From assembly GCA_964438865.1 (NCBI GenBank), contig CAYTMI010000001.1, positions 496,001 to 560,000 of the forward strand: a DNA stretch of 64,000 bases, written 5' to 3'. Position 1 is the first letter of the stretch; every line of letters begins with the position of its first letter. Of this stretch, positions 34,068 through 43,060 are shown piece after piece. The translations under genes and the position numbers were made by a program. Below the pieces are notes generated by a model, which saw nothing but the letters and a program-made list of their open reading frames with translations, was not told where the DNA came from and searched no databases. The DNA comes from G016234445 sp964438865. Its GTDB lineage: Bacteria; Chloroflexota; Dehalococcoidia; Tepidiformales; Tepidiformaceae.

Positions 34068-34258
34068 CCCGGCGGGTGGGCAAGCTTATTAGTGATATTC
34101 GTGCGGTCGCGCCTCGGATTGGCACTTGTGCTCCCTCGGTCGCCCGGGAGGGTCGCCACCATGGGCAGGCGCTACCGTCCCTTCGCCCCTCCTCCTCACC
34201 GCGCCCGCAGGAAGGCGGTGGACCGTTCGGGCAGGAGAGCGAGTGCCGGCGCAGGCCG

Positions 34259-34393
34259 TTACTTCCCGCGGACCACGCGCGTGACGAAGGTCAGCCGGAA
34301 CGCGCTCGCTTCCCCGATGATCTCCCAGCAGCCTTCGCCCGAAACGACGAGCCCCATGGCCTGGGTGCCCGACTGACCGCAGCCGCCGGGCAT
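34259..34393 (-). CDS. Possible 44-residue ORF, in-frame continuation past the upstream stop
   Basis: The reverse strand is open from the codon after the TAG at 34459-34457 to a TAA at 34261-34259, in the same frame as the upstream gene. The segment encodes VEMPGGCGQSGTQAMGLVV and then EGCWEIIGEASAFRLTFVTR, which looks like real protein. The first usable start is ATG 34393, giving 44 residues. It may be a small gene, or a former C-terminal extension separated by a nonsense mutation. Weak support. Confidence 0.3.
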   Translation of the reverse strand: MPGGCGQSGTQAMGLVVSGEGCWEIIGEASAFRLTFVTRVVRGK

Positions 34394-34456
34394 CTCGACC
34401 CGGAGAGTCCCGGGAACGGGGCCGAGGCGGCGGCCTTCTGCGACTTGGTCCCGACC

Positions 34457-35191
34457 CTACGAAGCCGCGCTGCTCACCAGCGTCGAGTGGAGCGCCGGGT
34501 CGAGGGTGTCGAAGGCTGTGTTGCCGATTGCCAGGAGGCCGCGCTGAGGGATGAGGAAGTCCCCAAGCTGAGCCTGGGGCGTGACCGCGCCGGGCTCGCT
34601 GGTCTCGCGGTCGCCGACCCTGAGCAGGGCCGATTTCACGACCCAGATCTTGCGGGGATTGGCGATGAACGACTGGCCGTTGGGGGCCACTCCGGCCATC
34701 GAGAGCTTCCCTGCCCGGAGCATTGGGCCGGCCATCGCCGCGGTCAGTCTGAGCATGCGCGGGCTGCGCCAGGCCCACTCCGGGAAGCACGCCGCCATCA
34801 GGTTCATCGCCCGGCTCGCCATCGTCGGCCCCACCACGATATCGCACAAGAGTCCCTCGCTGGGGACCTCGATGTGGAGCCGATCCTCACCCGTCCACTC
34901 AACGACGACGGGACAGACGACCGCCCGCGCCACGGCGCTGCCGAAGAAGCGGGTGCACGCGGCCTCCGGCGGGACGTCTGCGTAAAAGGTCCACTGTCCC
35001 GCGGGGTCGCGATACCAGACGGACGTGTATCCCGGGCCGAGTGACGACGCCGGGAACCGCCGCGCGCCGAGCACGTCGCCCGACCGGAAGGGCAGGCCCA
35101 TCAGGCCCCAGCCGCTGAGTCGCTCGTTCGCGCCCGGCAGGAGCTTCGCGTTCTTCTCCGCGGCGATCACCGCGTCTCTCGCTGACGTCAT
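34457..35191 (-). CDS. Hypothetical protein
   Basis: The 244-residue soluble product has no family I recognise. ATG 35191 follows GGGAGGTGGAG, a strong ribosome site. Features are a central basic-aromatic beta-rich stretch (GPGYTSVWYRDPAGQWTFYAD), then VVEWTGEDRLHIEVPSEGLLCD and a hydrophobic helical region with many Met residues near residue 135. It lies 74 nt after the ATP-grasp gene on the same strand, so it may be the fourth gene of that operon. The same frame stays open beyond its TAG stop. Confidence 0.55.
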   Translation of the reverse strand: MTSARDAVIAAEKNAKLLPGANERLSGWGLMGLPFRSGDVLGARRFPASSLGPGYTSVWYRDPAGQWTFYADVPPEAACTRFFGSAVARAVVCPVVVEWTGEDRLHIEVPSEGLLCDIVVGPTMASRAMNLMAACFPEWAWRSPRMLRLTAAMAGPMLRAGKLSMAGVAPNGQSFIANPRKIWVVKSALLRVGDRETSEPGAVTPQAQLGDFLIPQRGLLAIGNTAFDTLDPALHSTLVSSAAS

Positions 35192-35265
35192 CACTCCACC
35201 TCCCGGGACTGCGGAGGACGATAACGCCGTCGCCCAACTCCCTGCAACGCGCCCGGCCACGCGGT

Positions 35266-36519
35266 TCACGGCCGCCGCACGAACGTCCCGACGAAGTAAC
35301 CCGGCTCGCGGATGAAATCCCGGATCGTGGCCAGGGCATGCAGCCGGCCGACCCACGGGTCTTCGGCGTCGGAGAACGGGTCCACGATGTGAGCGCGGTG
35401 TGTTTCCCGCCACCTTCGCCAGTGCCGCACCTCTCGACGTGACATGCCCCTGGAAAGACGCTGCCCCAAGAGCATCACCTGGAGGAAGAATTCACGGCAG
35501 TACACAGCTTCCCGGTCCCCTTCTTCCGTCCCCGCTCGCTCGATCTCCTCGTCGAGCCTGTCCCATTCCCCGAGCCCCGCGAGATACGCCAGCCACGGCA
35601 GGGGCAGCCCGCGGGCAATGTCCATAGTCATGCCGTTGTAGAAGCGGGGATTGAAGTCGATGAGGAGGTGCTGTTGGCCGACGGTCAGGAACTCCGCTTC
35701 GAAGACGCCGTGGTATCCGACCGAACGGCAGAGTTGCAGCACTCGCTCGCGCAACTCGGGCGCGACTTCGTCCGGGGCGAAACAGAGCCCGCTGCCGGCC
35801 CGCCGCGGGTATTGCAGGAGCGTCCGCTTGGCTCGCATCGCCGCCGCCCCGCTCGGAGCGACGTATCCGGCGATGTGGAGGAGCGACCCCGCATGGAACG
35901 GGTGGAATTCCTGGACAAGCGGGAGGGATACGGCCGGATCGGATGCGATCGTGTCGCCCGTGAAGCGCAAGAGACCGCGGAACTGACCGAGCGCCGCGGG
36001 AAGATCTCCAGGGGTATCGGCGACGATGGCGCGGACCCAGTGCTGGCTCCCCATGCGGCCCTGCGGCTTCACCACGAGCGGGAACCGAAGCCCATCAGTC
36101 ACGCTCTCGAGGGCACGTTCGCCGTCGACAACCGCCGTCCCCGGCGTCGGGATGCCGAGCGCGGCGCACGTCTCGTACAGCAATCGCTTGTTCAGCAGGC
36201 CGTAGATCGCCTCGTGGCCCGGGAGCGAGTAGCGGAACCCCCCGAGCTGATCCCGATGCTGGGACGACCAGAGCACGGTCCCGTCGCTTCCAGGAAGAAG
36301 CACGGCCCCCGGGAACTGGCGGGCAATGGAGCGAACGGCATCCAGCGGCGGCCCCTCGCCCGCTTGCAGCCGGGGAAACGGGACGACCGTGCCCCCAGCC
36401 CGCCGGAAGGGGTCGACCCGCCCCGCCGGGGGCGACAGCACCTGGACGCCCCGGTCCCGCAACACGTGGATCGCGTCGATGTTCGGCACCGGCAGGAAGG
36501 CCGGCGGCAGGTCAGCCAT
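35266..36519 (-). CDS. ATP-grasp enzyme
   Basis: The 417-residue product has ATP-grasp features. The nucleotide-binding K is in FPLVVKPQGRMGSQHWVR (near residue 150). The metal-binding cluster is GVFEAEFL, followed by LLIDFNPRFYNGMTMD with the E...D-x-N-P-R pattern (near residues 270-292). Such enzymes ligate a carboxylate to an amine or thiol via an acyl-phosphate. The start overlaps the acyltransferase stop by 8 nt, showing translational coupling. With the aminotransferase and acyltransferase it forms a likely pathway for an amide-linked small molecule or surface modification; the product is unknown. Confidence 0.75.
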   Translation of the reverse strand: MADLPPAFLPVPNIDAIHVLRDRGVQVLSPPAGRVDPFRRAGGTVVPFPRLQAGEGPPLDAVRSIARQFPGAVLLPGSDGTVLWSSQHRDQLGGFRYSLPGHEAIYGLLNKRLLYETCAALGIPTPGTAVVDGERALESVTDGLRFPLVVKPQGRMGSQHWVRAIVADTPGDLPAALGQFRGLLRFTGDTIASDPAVSLPLVQEFHPFHAGSLLHIAGYVAPSGAAAMRAKRTLLQYPRRAGSGLCFAPDEVAPELRERVLQLCRSVGYHGVFEAEFLTVGQQHLLIDFNPRFYNGMTMDIARGLPLPWLAYLAGLGEWDRLDEEIERAGTEEGDREAVYCREFFLQVMLLGQRLSRGMSRREVRHWRRWRETHRAHIVDPFSDAEDPWVGRLHALATIRDFIREPGYFVGTFVRRP

Positions 36520-37444
36520 GCGTGGCGCTCTCGGGCGAACGTCTCCGCTGGCGCAGACGCAGGAGGGGCGTGCCAACTGCGTCGCGCACGCGCCGCTCTA
36601 GACGCTGGTACCTGGGCCGGACCCCTAGAGGCCCGATGACACGGGCGTGTGTGGCATAGAGCCACTTGTACTGCTCCCCGCCCTGCAGGAAGTCGAAGTG
36701 TTCATCGCCCGCCTCGAAACTCTCCCGAAGCATGGCGTGCTGCAGCACAGCTCCCGGGGAGTACCGGGCAAACTTCGGGTCGTAAGTGAAAAGCCTCTGG
36801 TAGAACCGCCCCGCCCAACGGTAGCCCGCATGCCCGGCGACGACGCTCCCGCCGGCTCGAATGGTGGACACGCGGAGCACGCCTTCGTCGCGGAGCGTCC
36901 GGTAGAGTTTCAGCGACGCGGAGACCGAGAACGGGTCAGGACGGCCGGTGCGCCTGAACTGCCGTGACTTCCAGACGAAGAGCGCCGGGAGTGCGTCGGG
37001 CCTGGCGTCGTCGGGCACGAACTCCACCTCACCGACGTCCCGCGCCAGCCACCGCTGGTGGCGTGCGACGCTGGTCCAGGGGGCCGTCCCGGGACCAGCG
37101 CGCCTGCTCTCCCGGTATTCGTCGAACGACGAGAACCCGCGCCAGGCGATGAAGGGCGCCACGACCATCGGTGGCGCGGGCGTCTCCGCCGGTACCCGAA
37201 TCACCCCCTGCGCGACTTTCGCGAGCGTGGGGTGCTGGCGCGCGAAGGGGGTGCCGGGCGGCAGAGCTTCGTAGAAGAAGGGGTGCGTCCAGAGTTCGTC
37301 GATGACCCGCCTGCCCACGGAGAGGACCAGGAACGGCCGCCCTTCGACTTCGACGTTCTCGATGCGCCAGGTCCGGCCTGGAAAGTGGCTTCGAGCGACT
37401 GCGCCCAGGAATGCATCGGAAGAGAAGAACGCCGGTTCGCCCAC
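36512..37444 (-). CDS. GNAT-fold (FemAB/BioF2-like) acyltransferase
   Basis: The 310-residue product has the BioF2-type GNAT pattern near its end: LQHAMLRESFEAGDEHFDFLQGGEQYK, quoted in part, where F-D-F-L-x-G-x-E-x-Y-K is the family hallmark, plus GGSVVAGHAGYRWAGRFYQ. It probably transfers an acyl or aminoacyl group to an amine. I chose the GTG at 37444, 10 nt after the aminotransferase stop; a longer frame to 37537 would overlap that gene by 83 nt and is poorly conserved-looking. It is the second gene of the three-gene operon. Confidence 0.7.
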   Translation of the reverse strand: MGEPAFFSSDAFLGAVARSHFPGRTWRIENVEVEGRPFLVLSVGRRVIDELWTHPFFYEALPPGTPFARQHPTLAKVAQGVIRVPAETPAPPMVVAPFIAWRGFSSFDEYRESRRAGPGTAPWTSVARHQRWLARDVGEVEFVPDDARPDALPALFVWKSRQFRRTGRPDPFSVSASLKLYRTLRDEGVLRVSTIRAGGSVVAGHAGYRWAGRFYQRLFTYDPKFARYSPGAVLQHAMLRESFEAGDEHFDFLQGGEQYKWLYATHARVIGPLGVRPRYQRLERRVRDAVGTPLLRLRQRRRSPESATHG

Positions 37445-37454
37445 AAGGGAAACC

Positions 37455-38633
37455 CTAGCGGCTTGGCCTTGAAGAATCCACAGTGCCGCCGGAGCTGCCC
37501 TGTCCGCCCAGCTCGCGGACCGCTGCCGACAGGACATCGGGAGTCATCCGCTGGTGGACCGCGACCGCAACGACATGATTCTTTAGCTGCACCGCCTCCG
37601 GGAAAGACTGCCAGGGACACTGCGAGTGAAACCGGGACCACCACCGCAGCGCCGGGACGCCGCGGGCACGGAGGCCGTCCACCAGGCGTTGGGGGTCTCC
37701 CGCCACGAAAGGAAACGCGAGCGGCACGGTCCCCTCCGGGAGACGGCCGAACAGGGGCCTGAACCCATCCCCGGAGGACGCGGCGGCGAGGATGGCGGAG
37801 AAGTTCTCCCGGCGGCGCCGGGCGATGTCCTTCGCGTCGGCACGGGGTGCGACTCGCCCTGTCAGGAATGACATGCCGTGGCGCTCGCTCCACGGGCGTA
37901 GGAACCGCTCGCCCCTTGGCAGGAGCGTACCTGGGAGCTCGCCCTCGAAGCCGCCTGCCGTGGCCGGCAGCTCGCGCGCCCCACGTGCCCGGTCGCGGAG
38001 CGCGTAGTAGACCCGCGACGGCCCGTGCCGCCCGGGCGCGAAGGTGGCAGGAAGCAGGGCGTGGCGGAGCGCCGCGCGAGGCTCGGGCAAGTCCGGCCGG
38101 TTGATGACGAGCGCCGCCCCATCGCCGACCGCAAGGCTCTTTCGGAGGCTGAAGATCGCGATATCACCGAGCGTTCCCAGCGCCTCGCCGCCTTCGTACC
38201 GGCCGAAGAGACCGTGGGCGCAGTCTTCGATGAGGGGCACACCCCTGCTCCTGCAGAGGGAGGCAAGTTCCGCTGCATGCTTCTGCGGGAACCCCAAGTA
38301 GTGGGTGAGGTACACGCACTTCGTGCGCGGTGTGATCAGCGCGGCGATCTCTTCCGGCCGGGCGTTCAGCGCCTCGTCGACGCTGTAGTAGACGAGCGTC
38401 AGTCCGGCCTGCACGAGCGGGTCGATCTCCGCGCCGCAGTTGTAAATAGGTGCGAGAACCTCGTCGCCGGGCTGCAGGCCCAGCACCTGGACTCCGTACC
38501 AGATTGCCGTCCTCGCCATGCCAAAGAAGTGCACCCTGGGTGCGGAGAACGGGAACGCCCCGGCCGTCTCTCGGTTTCGCAGTAGCGCCCGCGGATCCAA
38601 CGAGACGCCCGGGTACAAACCAACTCCGGTCAC
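37455..38633 (-). CDS. DegT/DnrJ/EryC1/StrS-family aminotransferase
   Basis: The 392-residue product is a PLP enzyme of the sugar-aminotransferase type. The Schiff-base lysine is Lys165 in IFSLRKSLAVGDG, and the PLP ring-nitrogen contact is Asp137 in LIEDCAHGLFG. VYLTHYLGFP upstream fits the cofactor cleft. Family members make amino-sugars or amino-cyclitols for surface glycans and antibiotics. It begins at a GTG (38633) and opens an operon with the acyltransferase and ATP-grasp genes. No sugar dehydratase is adjacent, so its substrate is not fixed by context. Confidence 0.8.
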   Translation of the reverse strand: MTGVGLYPGVSLDPRALLRNRETAGAFPFSAPRVHFFGMARTAIWYGVQVLGLQPGDEVLAPIYNCGAEIDPLVQAGLTLVYYSVDEALNARPEEIAALITPRTKCVYLTHYLGFPQKHAAELASLCRSRGVPLIEDCAHGLFGRYEGGEALGTLGDIAIFSLRKSLAVGDGAALVINRPDLPEPRAALRHALLPATFAPGRHGPSRVYYALRDRARGARELPATAGGFEGELPGTLLPRGERFLRPWSERHGMSFLTGRVAPRADAKDIARRRRENFSAILAAASSGDGFRPLFGRLPEGTVPLAFPFVAGDPQRLVDGLRARGVPALRWWSRFHSQCPWQSFPEAVQLKNHVVAVAVHQRMTPDVLSAAVRELGGQGSSGGTVDSSRPSR

Positions 38634-38723
38634 TTGCTCAAGTCCTGGTGCGGATAAGAAGCAGCTTGCCTACGCGGTCGCCGATGAGCAAGCCCGGTGA
38701 GACGGCCACTGCCACCCGCGCGC

Positions 38724-39503
38724 TCAGCAGGAGCGCAGGAATGCGATGACGGCTTCCGCGACGGCGGCGGGCTGTTCGGGCAGGAGGGCGTGGCCGGCGG
38801 CGTCGACCTCCACCAGTGTAACGCGGTCGTCAAACGCTTCCTTCAGGGCGCGGCCGTTGCCGGGCGGAGCGATCCGGTCCTGCAGTCCCTGGACCACGAG
38901 CACCGGCGCCGCGCCACCGTCCCACCACTCCTTCGGCGGGGTAGCACGGCTGGCGGCGCCCTCGGCCGTCGCCACCTCCGGGTACCAGCCGTCGCTCCAG
39001 AGGCGGGGGTCGTTCCCGGGTGCGAAGAAGGCGATGGCGGCGGCCGCCATGCGGTCGTCGAGGGAGATGTCCGGCTCGAAGCACCTCCCCAGCGCCGCCG
39101 CGGCCTCGGCATCCGGCAGGACGCGGCCGCCCGCGCCGAGGAGGGTCACGCTCCGCGCCAGGTCCGGGCGGTCGGTGGCGAAACAGCGGACGACGCGGTT
39201 GCCGAAGGCGTGGCCGATGACGTGCGCGGGGCCGTCCTGGAGCGCTTCGATAGTCGCGGCCAGGTCGGCCGCGTAGTCGTGGAGGGTGAGGCCCTCCATC
39301 GGGCCTTCGCTACGGCCGACGCCTCGCGGTTCGATGGCGACCGCGCGGAAGCCTGCAGCCGCAAGCCTCCCGGCCAGGTCGTCGAAGTCGGCGGCACCGC
39401 GCCCGAGCGATGGGACCATGACCACGAGGGGGCCGCTGCCCCGGAGCACGGCGACAAGGCGGGCCGGGCCGGCTTCGATGCGTAACCGTGCGGGTTCTGC
39501 CAC
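38724..39503 (-). CDS. Alpha/beta hydrolase-fold protein lacking the catalytic serine
   Basis: The 259-residue product has the alpha/beta hydrolase fold: LVVMVPSLGRGAADF, an elbow at VIGHAFGNR, Asp in VVQGLQDRIAPP and His in DAAGHALLP. The nucleophile elbow reads G-H-A-F-G, so the usual Ser is Ala. The DNA codon is GCC, not a one-base ambiguity in a Ser codon that I could resolve by eye. Related sequences with GHAFGN seem to form a family, so this may be a binding protein or use another mechanism. Start is GTG 39503, 5 nt after the amidase stop, so the two are coupled. Confidence 0.7.
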   Translation of the reverse strand: MAEPARLRIEAGPARLVAVLRGSGPLVVMVPSLGRGAADFDDLAGRLAAAGFRAVAIEPRGVGRSEGPMEGLTLHDYAADLAATIEALQDGPAHVIGHAFGNRVVRCFATDRPDLARSVTLLGAGGRVLPDAEAAAALGRCFEPDISLDDRMAAAAIAFFAPGNDPRLWSDGWYPEVATAEGAASRATPPKEWWDGGAAPVLVVQGLQDRIAPPGNGRALKEAFDDRVTLVEVDAAGHALLPEQPAAVAEAVIAFLRSC

Positions 39504-39508
39504 CGCCG

Positions 39509-40972
39509 TCAGTCCTCGTATCCCGGCGGGCGCTGGAAGCCGCCGAATTCGCGTTCGACCAGCCCGGCGAACCGCAGCGTCGTCCGGTCTTCCAGGTAGG
39601 GGCCGATGGCCTGCGCGCCGATGGGCATACCCGCTTTCGTCAGCCCGAGGGGGAAGGCCGTGGCGGGCTGGCCGCTGAAGGTCGCGATGCCCGGGTAGAC
39701 CAACTGGCTCGTGTAGGGCACGGTCCGGCCGTTGATTTCGAGGCTCCACTGCGCCATCGACCCGAGGCCGCGGTGTTCGAAGGAAGGGACGATGGTGATT
39801 GGCGCGAGGAGGATGTCCCAATCGCGGAAGAAGCTGCGGTAGCTTTCGCGGTAGAGTTCGCGCTCCATGAAGAGGCCGATGTAGTCGGCGGCTTCGAGCA
39901 TGGCCCCGGCGCGGCTGGCCTTCGTGAACTCGTCGTCGCGCGGGTCGGGTGCGGCGATGATCATCCGCTGCTCGCGTGGTGTCCGGGCCGACATGATGGC
40001 GTTAAGCAAGGTCAGGTACTTGCGGTGGTGGTCCCGGAAGTCGCGGAAGAGGGTCGGCGCGGCTGTCGCGACCTTCGCCCCCGCCTTCGCGAGGCCGCCG
40101 GCAAGCCCCTCGATCGCGGCGCTGATCTCGTCGTCGATCTCTACCCAATCTATTGGAGGGAGGACGGCGACGCGGAGGCCCTCGAACGAATCGGCCCGGG
40201 CCGCTGGCAGGGAAAGCGTCCAGCCGACGTCTTCGCCGGTATCGGGCCCGGCGGCGAGGTCGAAGAAGAGTTCGAGGTCGGCGGCGCCCCGGGCGAGCGG
40301 CCCCTGGACGCCCATCGCGGTCGACGGGTTCGGCATCGGGACCATCGGGAACTGGCCGCTGCGGGCGACGGCGCTGTCGCTCGGCCTGTGCCCGAAGACG
40401 CCGCAGAACGCGGCCGGGACGCGGATGGAACCGCCGATGTCGCTGCCCCATTCGAGGCCGGTCATCCCCGCGGCGAGGGCCGCCGCGCTGCCGCCGGAAC
40501 TGCCGCCGGGCGAACGGCCAAGGTCCCAGGGGTTGTTGGTGCGGCCGTAGTTCGGGTTGTCCGACTGCCAGTCCGCGAGCATCGGGGGGACGTTCGTCTT
40601 GCCGAAGATGACGCCGCCGGCGGCCTTCACCACGCGGGTGACAGGGGCATCGAAATCGACGCGGGCGTCGCGCCACTCTTCGTTGCCGGCGGTGGTCCGC
40701 AGCCCGGCGACGTTGACGGACTCCTTGAGGGTCATCGGGAGGCCGAGGAGGGCGCCGTCATCGCCGCGGGCACGGGCAGCGTCGGCCTCCCGGGCGGCCT
40801 CGCGGGCGCGGGCGAAGTCGCGTTCGACGACGGCGTTGATGGCGGGGTCGTAGCGTTCGATCCGGCTGATGTAGAGGTCGAGCAACTCGACGGACGAGAC
40901 CTGCTTTTCGCGAAGGGCGCGGATCAGGTCGACGGCGGTGGCGAAGGGGTCAACGGAAACGGCAGCAGCCAT
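39509..40972 (-). CDS. Amidase signature family enzyme
   Basis: The 487-residue product has the complete amidase signature triad: Lys83 in TLKESVNVAG, the cis-Ser in RSPGGSSGGSAAALAAGM (about residues 158-159) and the nucleophile Ser in GSDIGGSIRVP (about residue 182). It hydrolyses an unspecified amide; the family includes GatA but no gatB/gatC is nearby and the C-terminal half is of stand-alone type. It is followed after 5 nt by the Ser-less hydrolase gene, its likely operon partner. Confidence 0.9.
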   Translation of the reverse strand: MAAAVSVDPFATAVDLIRALREKQVSSVELLDLYISRIERYDPAINAVVERDFARAREAAREADAARARGDDGALLGLPMTLKESVNVAGLRTTAGNEEWRDARVDFDAPVTRVVKAAGGVIFGKTNVPPMLADWQSDNPNYGRTNNPWDLGRSPGGSSGGSAAALAAGMTGLEWGSDIGGSIRVPAAFCGVFGHRPSDSAVARSGQFPMVPMPNPSTAMGVQGPLARGAADLELFFDLAAGPDTGEDVGWTLSLPAARADSFEGLRVAVLPPIDWVEIDDEISAAIEGLAGGLAKAGAKVATAAPTLFRDFRDHHRKYLTLLNAIMSARTPREQRMIIAAPDPRDDEFTKASRAGAMLEAADYIGLFMERELYRESYRSFFRDWDILLAPITIVPSFEHRGLGSMAQWSLEINGRTVPYTSQLVYPGIATFSGQPATAFPLGLTKAGMPIGAQAIGPYLEDRTTLRFAGLVEREFGGFQRPPGYED

Positions 40973-41042
40973 GGAAAACCTCCAGTGCCCGGGAGGGGGG
41001 GCTCGATCCTAGCACGGGGAGGGCGGTAGGCGGACTCGGGGC

Positions 41043-42092
41043 CTACAGCCCCCGCAGTTCGACGCGCCGGCCCCGCGATTCGGCGATATGGCCAATGCGA
41101 AGGGCTTCGGGGATGGCGGCTTCGACCGCTTCGGCATCCCCTGGCGCGACCATCACGACGATGCCGATGCCCATGTTGAAGACTTCGTACATCTCTTCGG
41201 GCGTGACTTCCCCGCGCTGCTGGATGAGGCTGAAGATGGGCAGCACCGGCCAGGCGCGCGTCTCGAACACGGCCGCGAGGCCCTCCGGGAGGATGCGGGG
41301 GACGTTTTCGGTGTAGCCGCCGCCGGTGATGTGGGCGATGCCGTGGAGGCGGTCGAGCACGGGCGAAAGTTCGCGGTAGTACGGGCGATGCGTCGCCAGG
41401 AGCGCCTCGCCGAGGGACTGGCCGCCGAGGAGCGCGGGCCGCTCTTCCAGGCGGCGCCGGGTTTCGTCTTCGGGTTCGCCGTCGCAGATGCCCAGCACCT
41501 TGCGCGCGAGCGATGCCCCGTTGGTGTGGAGGCCAGTGCTGGGCAGCCCGAGGAGGATGTCGCCGTCGCGTATCTTCGAACCGTCGATGACGCGGTCTCG
41601 TTCGACAACGCCGACGATGAAGCCCGCGAGGTCGAAGTCGCCGGGCGCGTAGACGTCTGGCATGTCGGCTGTTTCGCCGCCAAGGAGGGCGCAGTTGTTG
41701 TCGGCACAGGCACGGGCGACGCCTTCGACGAGCGTGGACTTCTGGTCGTTGCTGAGCCCGTTGCCGGCGATGTAGTCGAGGAAGAAGAGGGGTTCGGCGC
41801 CGCAGGTGAGGATGTCGTTGACGCTGTGGCCGAGGATATCGGGGCCGCAGAGGTCGAGGCGGTTGGCGGCCAGTTGCAACTTCACCTTCGTGCCGATGCC
41901 GTCGGCGCTGGCGGCGAGGACGGGGTCGCGGTACTTATCGCCGAGGCGGAAGAGGCCGCTGAAGGGGCCGGCGTCGCTCAGGACTTCGGGGCGGCGGGCC
42001 TTCGCAAGGATGCCGGGGAGGCCCTTCGCGAACTTGCTGCGGGCGGCGATGTCAACCCCGGCGGCGGCGTACTGGCGCTGTTCGGAAGTCAC
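41043..42092 (-). CDS. purM: Phosphoribosylformylglycinamidine cyclo-ligase (AIR synthase)
   Basis: The 349-residue enzyme closes the imidazole ring in purine synthesis. It begins (GTG) TSEQRQYAAAGVDIAARSK and has SADGIGTKVKLQLA, the ATP-binding segment, then HSVNDILTCGAEPLFFLDY and GLPSTGLHTNGASLARKV. Length fits the family. The GTG start at 42092 is set by homology; upstream in-frame DNA is non-coding. purF is about 4 kb away rather than adjacent. Confidence 0.95.
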   Translation of the reverse strand: MTSEQRQYAAAGVDIAARSKFAKGLPGILAKARRPEVLSDAGPFSGLFRLGDKYRDPVLAASADGIGTKVKLQLAANRLDLCGPDILGHSVNDILTCGAEPLFFLDYIAGNGLSNDQKSTLVEGVARACADNNCALLGGETADMPDVYAPGDFDLAGFIVGVVERDRVIDGSKIRDGDILLGLPSTGLHTNGASLARKVLGICDGEPEDETRRRLEERPALLGGQSLGEALLATHRPYYRELSPVLDRLHGIAHITGGGYTENVPRILPEGLAAVFETRAWPVLPIFSLIQQRGEVTPEEMYEVFNMGIGIVVMVAPGDAEAVEAAIPEALRIGHIAESRGRRVELRGL

Positions 42093-42235
42093 AGGGGCAG
42101 TGTAGCAGAGGGTGGGTTGGGTGCCGGGATGACGACGGTTGTGGGGCGGCTTTCGTGCGCGGGGAGCCTGGTGCCGAAATTCGCCTGTGCTACCCTCCCG
42201 GCGACGGAGAGCGCCCACCGCCCGAGGATGGTCTG

Positions 42236-42532
42236 ATGATCGAACCCGACGAGCTCTGGACACTGATCGAACGGAAGCACGAGCCCCACATCGACCAGGA
42301 AGTGCAGGCCTGCCTGCTGCTCCGCACAGCCGACTGGAGTTACCAGGCGATCGGCGACCGTTACGGGCGCTCGGACAGTGCGGTCCGGCGGGACGTGGAG
42401 CGGGTGCAGGATGCCATCTTCTTCGAGCTGGGACTGCTTCATCCCGGCTGGGCAACGGGTGCGTGGGCACATCTGCACCGCGGGTGCTGCCTGGCGGAGG
42501 GACAGCGCGCACTCAAGGCGAGCGTTGCCTGA
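42236..42532 (+). CDS. Small HTH (sigma-70 region 4-like) protein
   Basis: The 98-residue product has a clear helix-turn-helix, DWSYQAIGDRYGRSDSAVRRD, quoted in part (about residues 36-56), resembling sigma-70 region 4 or phage-type regulators. The Cys/Trp/His-rich C-terminus (WATGAWAHLHRGCCLAEG) is unusual. It is divergent from purM and precedes the secreted-protein cluster on the same strand by about 155 nt, so it may regulate that cluster. Confidence 0.55.
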   Translation: MIEPDELWTLIERKHEPHIDQEVQACLLLRTADWSYQAIGDRYGRSDSAVRRDVERVQDAIFFELGLLHPGWATGAWAHLHRGCCLAEGQRALKASVA

Positions 42533-42602
42533 TTCGAGCCAGCCGGCGGACAGTTCAGCGCTCATTTCGACAGAAATTTCGAAAGGACTTCCGTCGACTG
42601 GG

Positions 42603-43060
42603 CCGGAGCGGGAGGACTACCCTTGGCGTCGGCGGCTGCCCCCGCGGGGGACCCGGGGAGTTCCGCCGCCGGGAAAGGATGCACGCGGATGGAAGTGCGT
42701 ATAGCCAGGCCCCGGACGCTGCTGGCAGCTGTCTTGCTGCTCGTGGCGGCGGGCTCCGCGATAACCGTGCTCGCGCAAGCTGGTGACGGCCCTGATTCGA
42801 CAAAGGTCGACTTTATCCCCCTGGGGGGAAGTGGCGACGGTGGTAAGCCGGTGCCCGTCTCCGACGCCGAGACCACCCGGGCCCGCGAGATCGTGGACAA
42901 GGACGGGAGGCTGGCCAGGCTCAACGGCGGCCAGCCCTACGAACTGACCCAGGTCCGGGCGGAGATCCTCAAGTCCGGCGAGAAACTCCTCAGGGACGGT
43001 GACAAACTCGTGGCCTTCGACGTCGTCTGGGAGAAGCCCGTCGACTCGCGTGGCCCGTGG
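42603..43060 (+). repeat. Direct repeat, copy 1 (paralogous gene 5' half)
   Basis: This segment, from a non-coding leader into the first two-thirds of the gene at 42689, is repeated at 45484-45944. I read 251 consecutive identical bases (42803-43053 against 45686-45936). Both copies diverge after that. The run of identity amid divergent flanks suggests recent gene conversion or duplication. Confidence 0.9.

Noticed and set aside
32327..34258. Integrative element with integrase at tRNA-Pro
   Set aside because: Only one low-GC gene is present; no integrase, transposase or repeated tRNA 3' end was seen.
37445..37537. Longer N-terminus for the GNAT acyltransferase
   Set aside because: It would overlap the aminotransferase by 83 nt with unconserved-looking Arg/Ala sequence, while a GTG at 37444 sits just after the upstream stop.
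39509..40972. GatA subunit of Glu-tRNA amidotransferase
   Set aside because: The amidase triad is present but no gatB or gatC is nearby, and the partner gene is a hydrolase-fold protein, so a stand-alone amidase is more likely.
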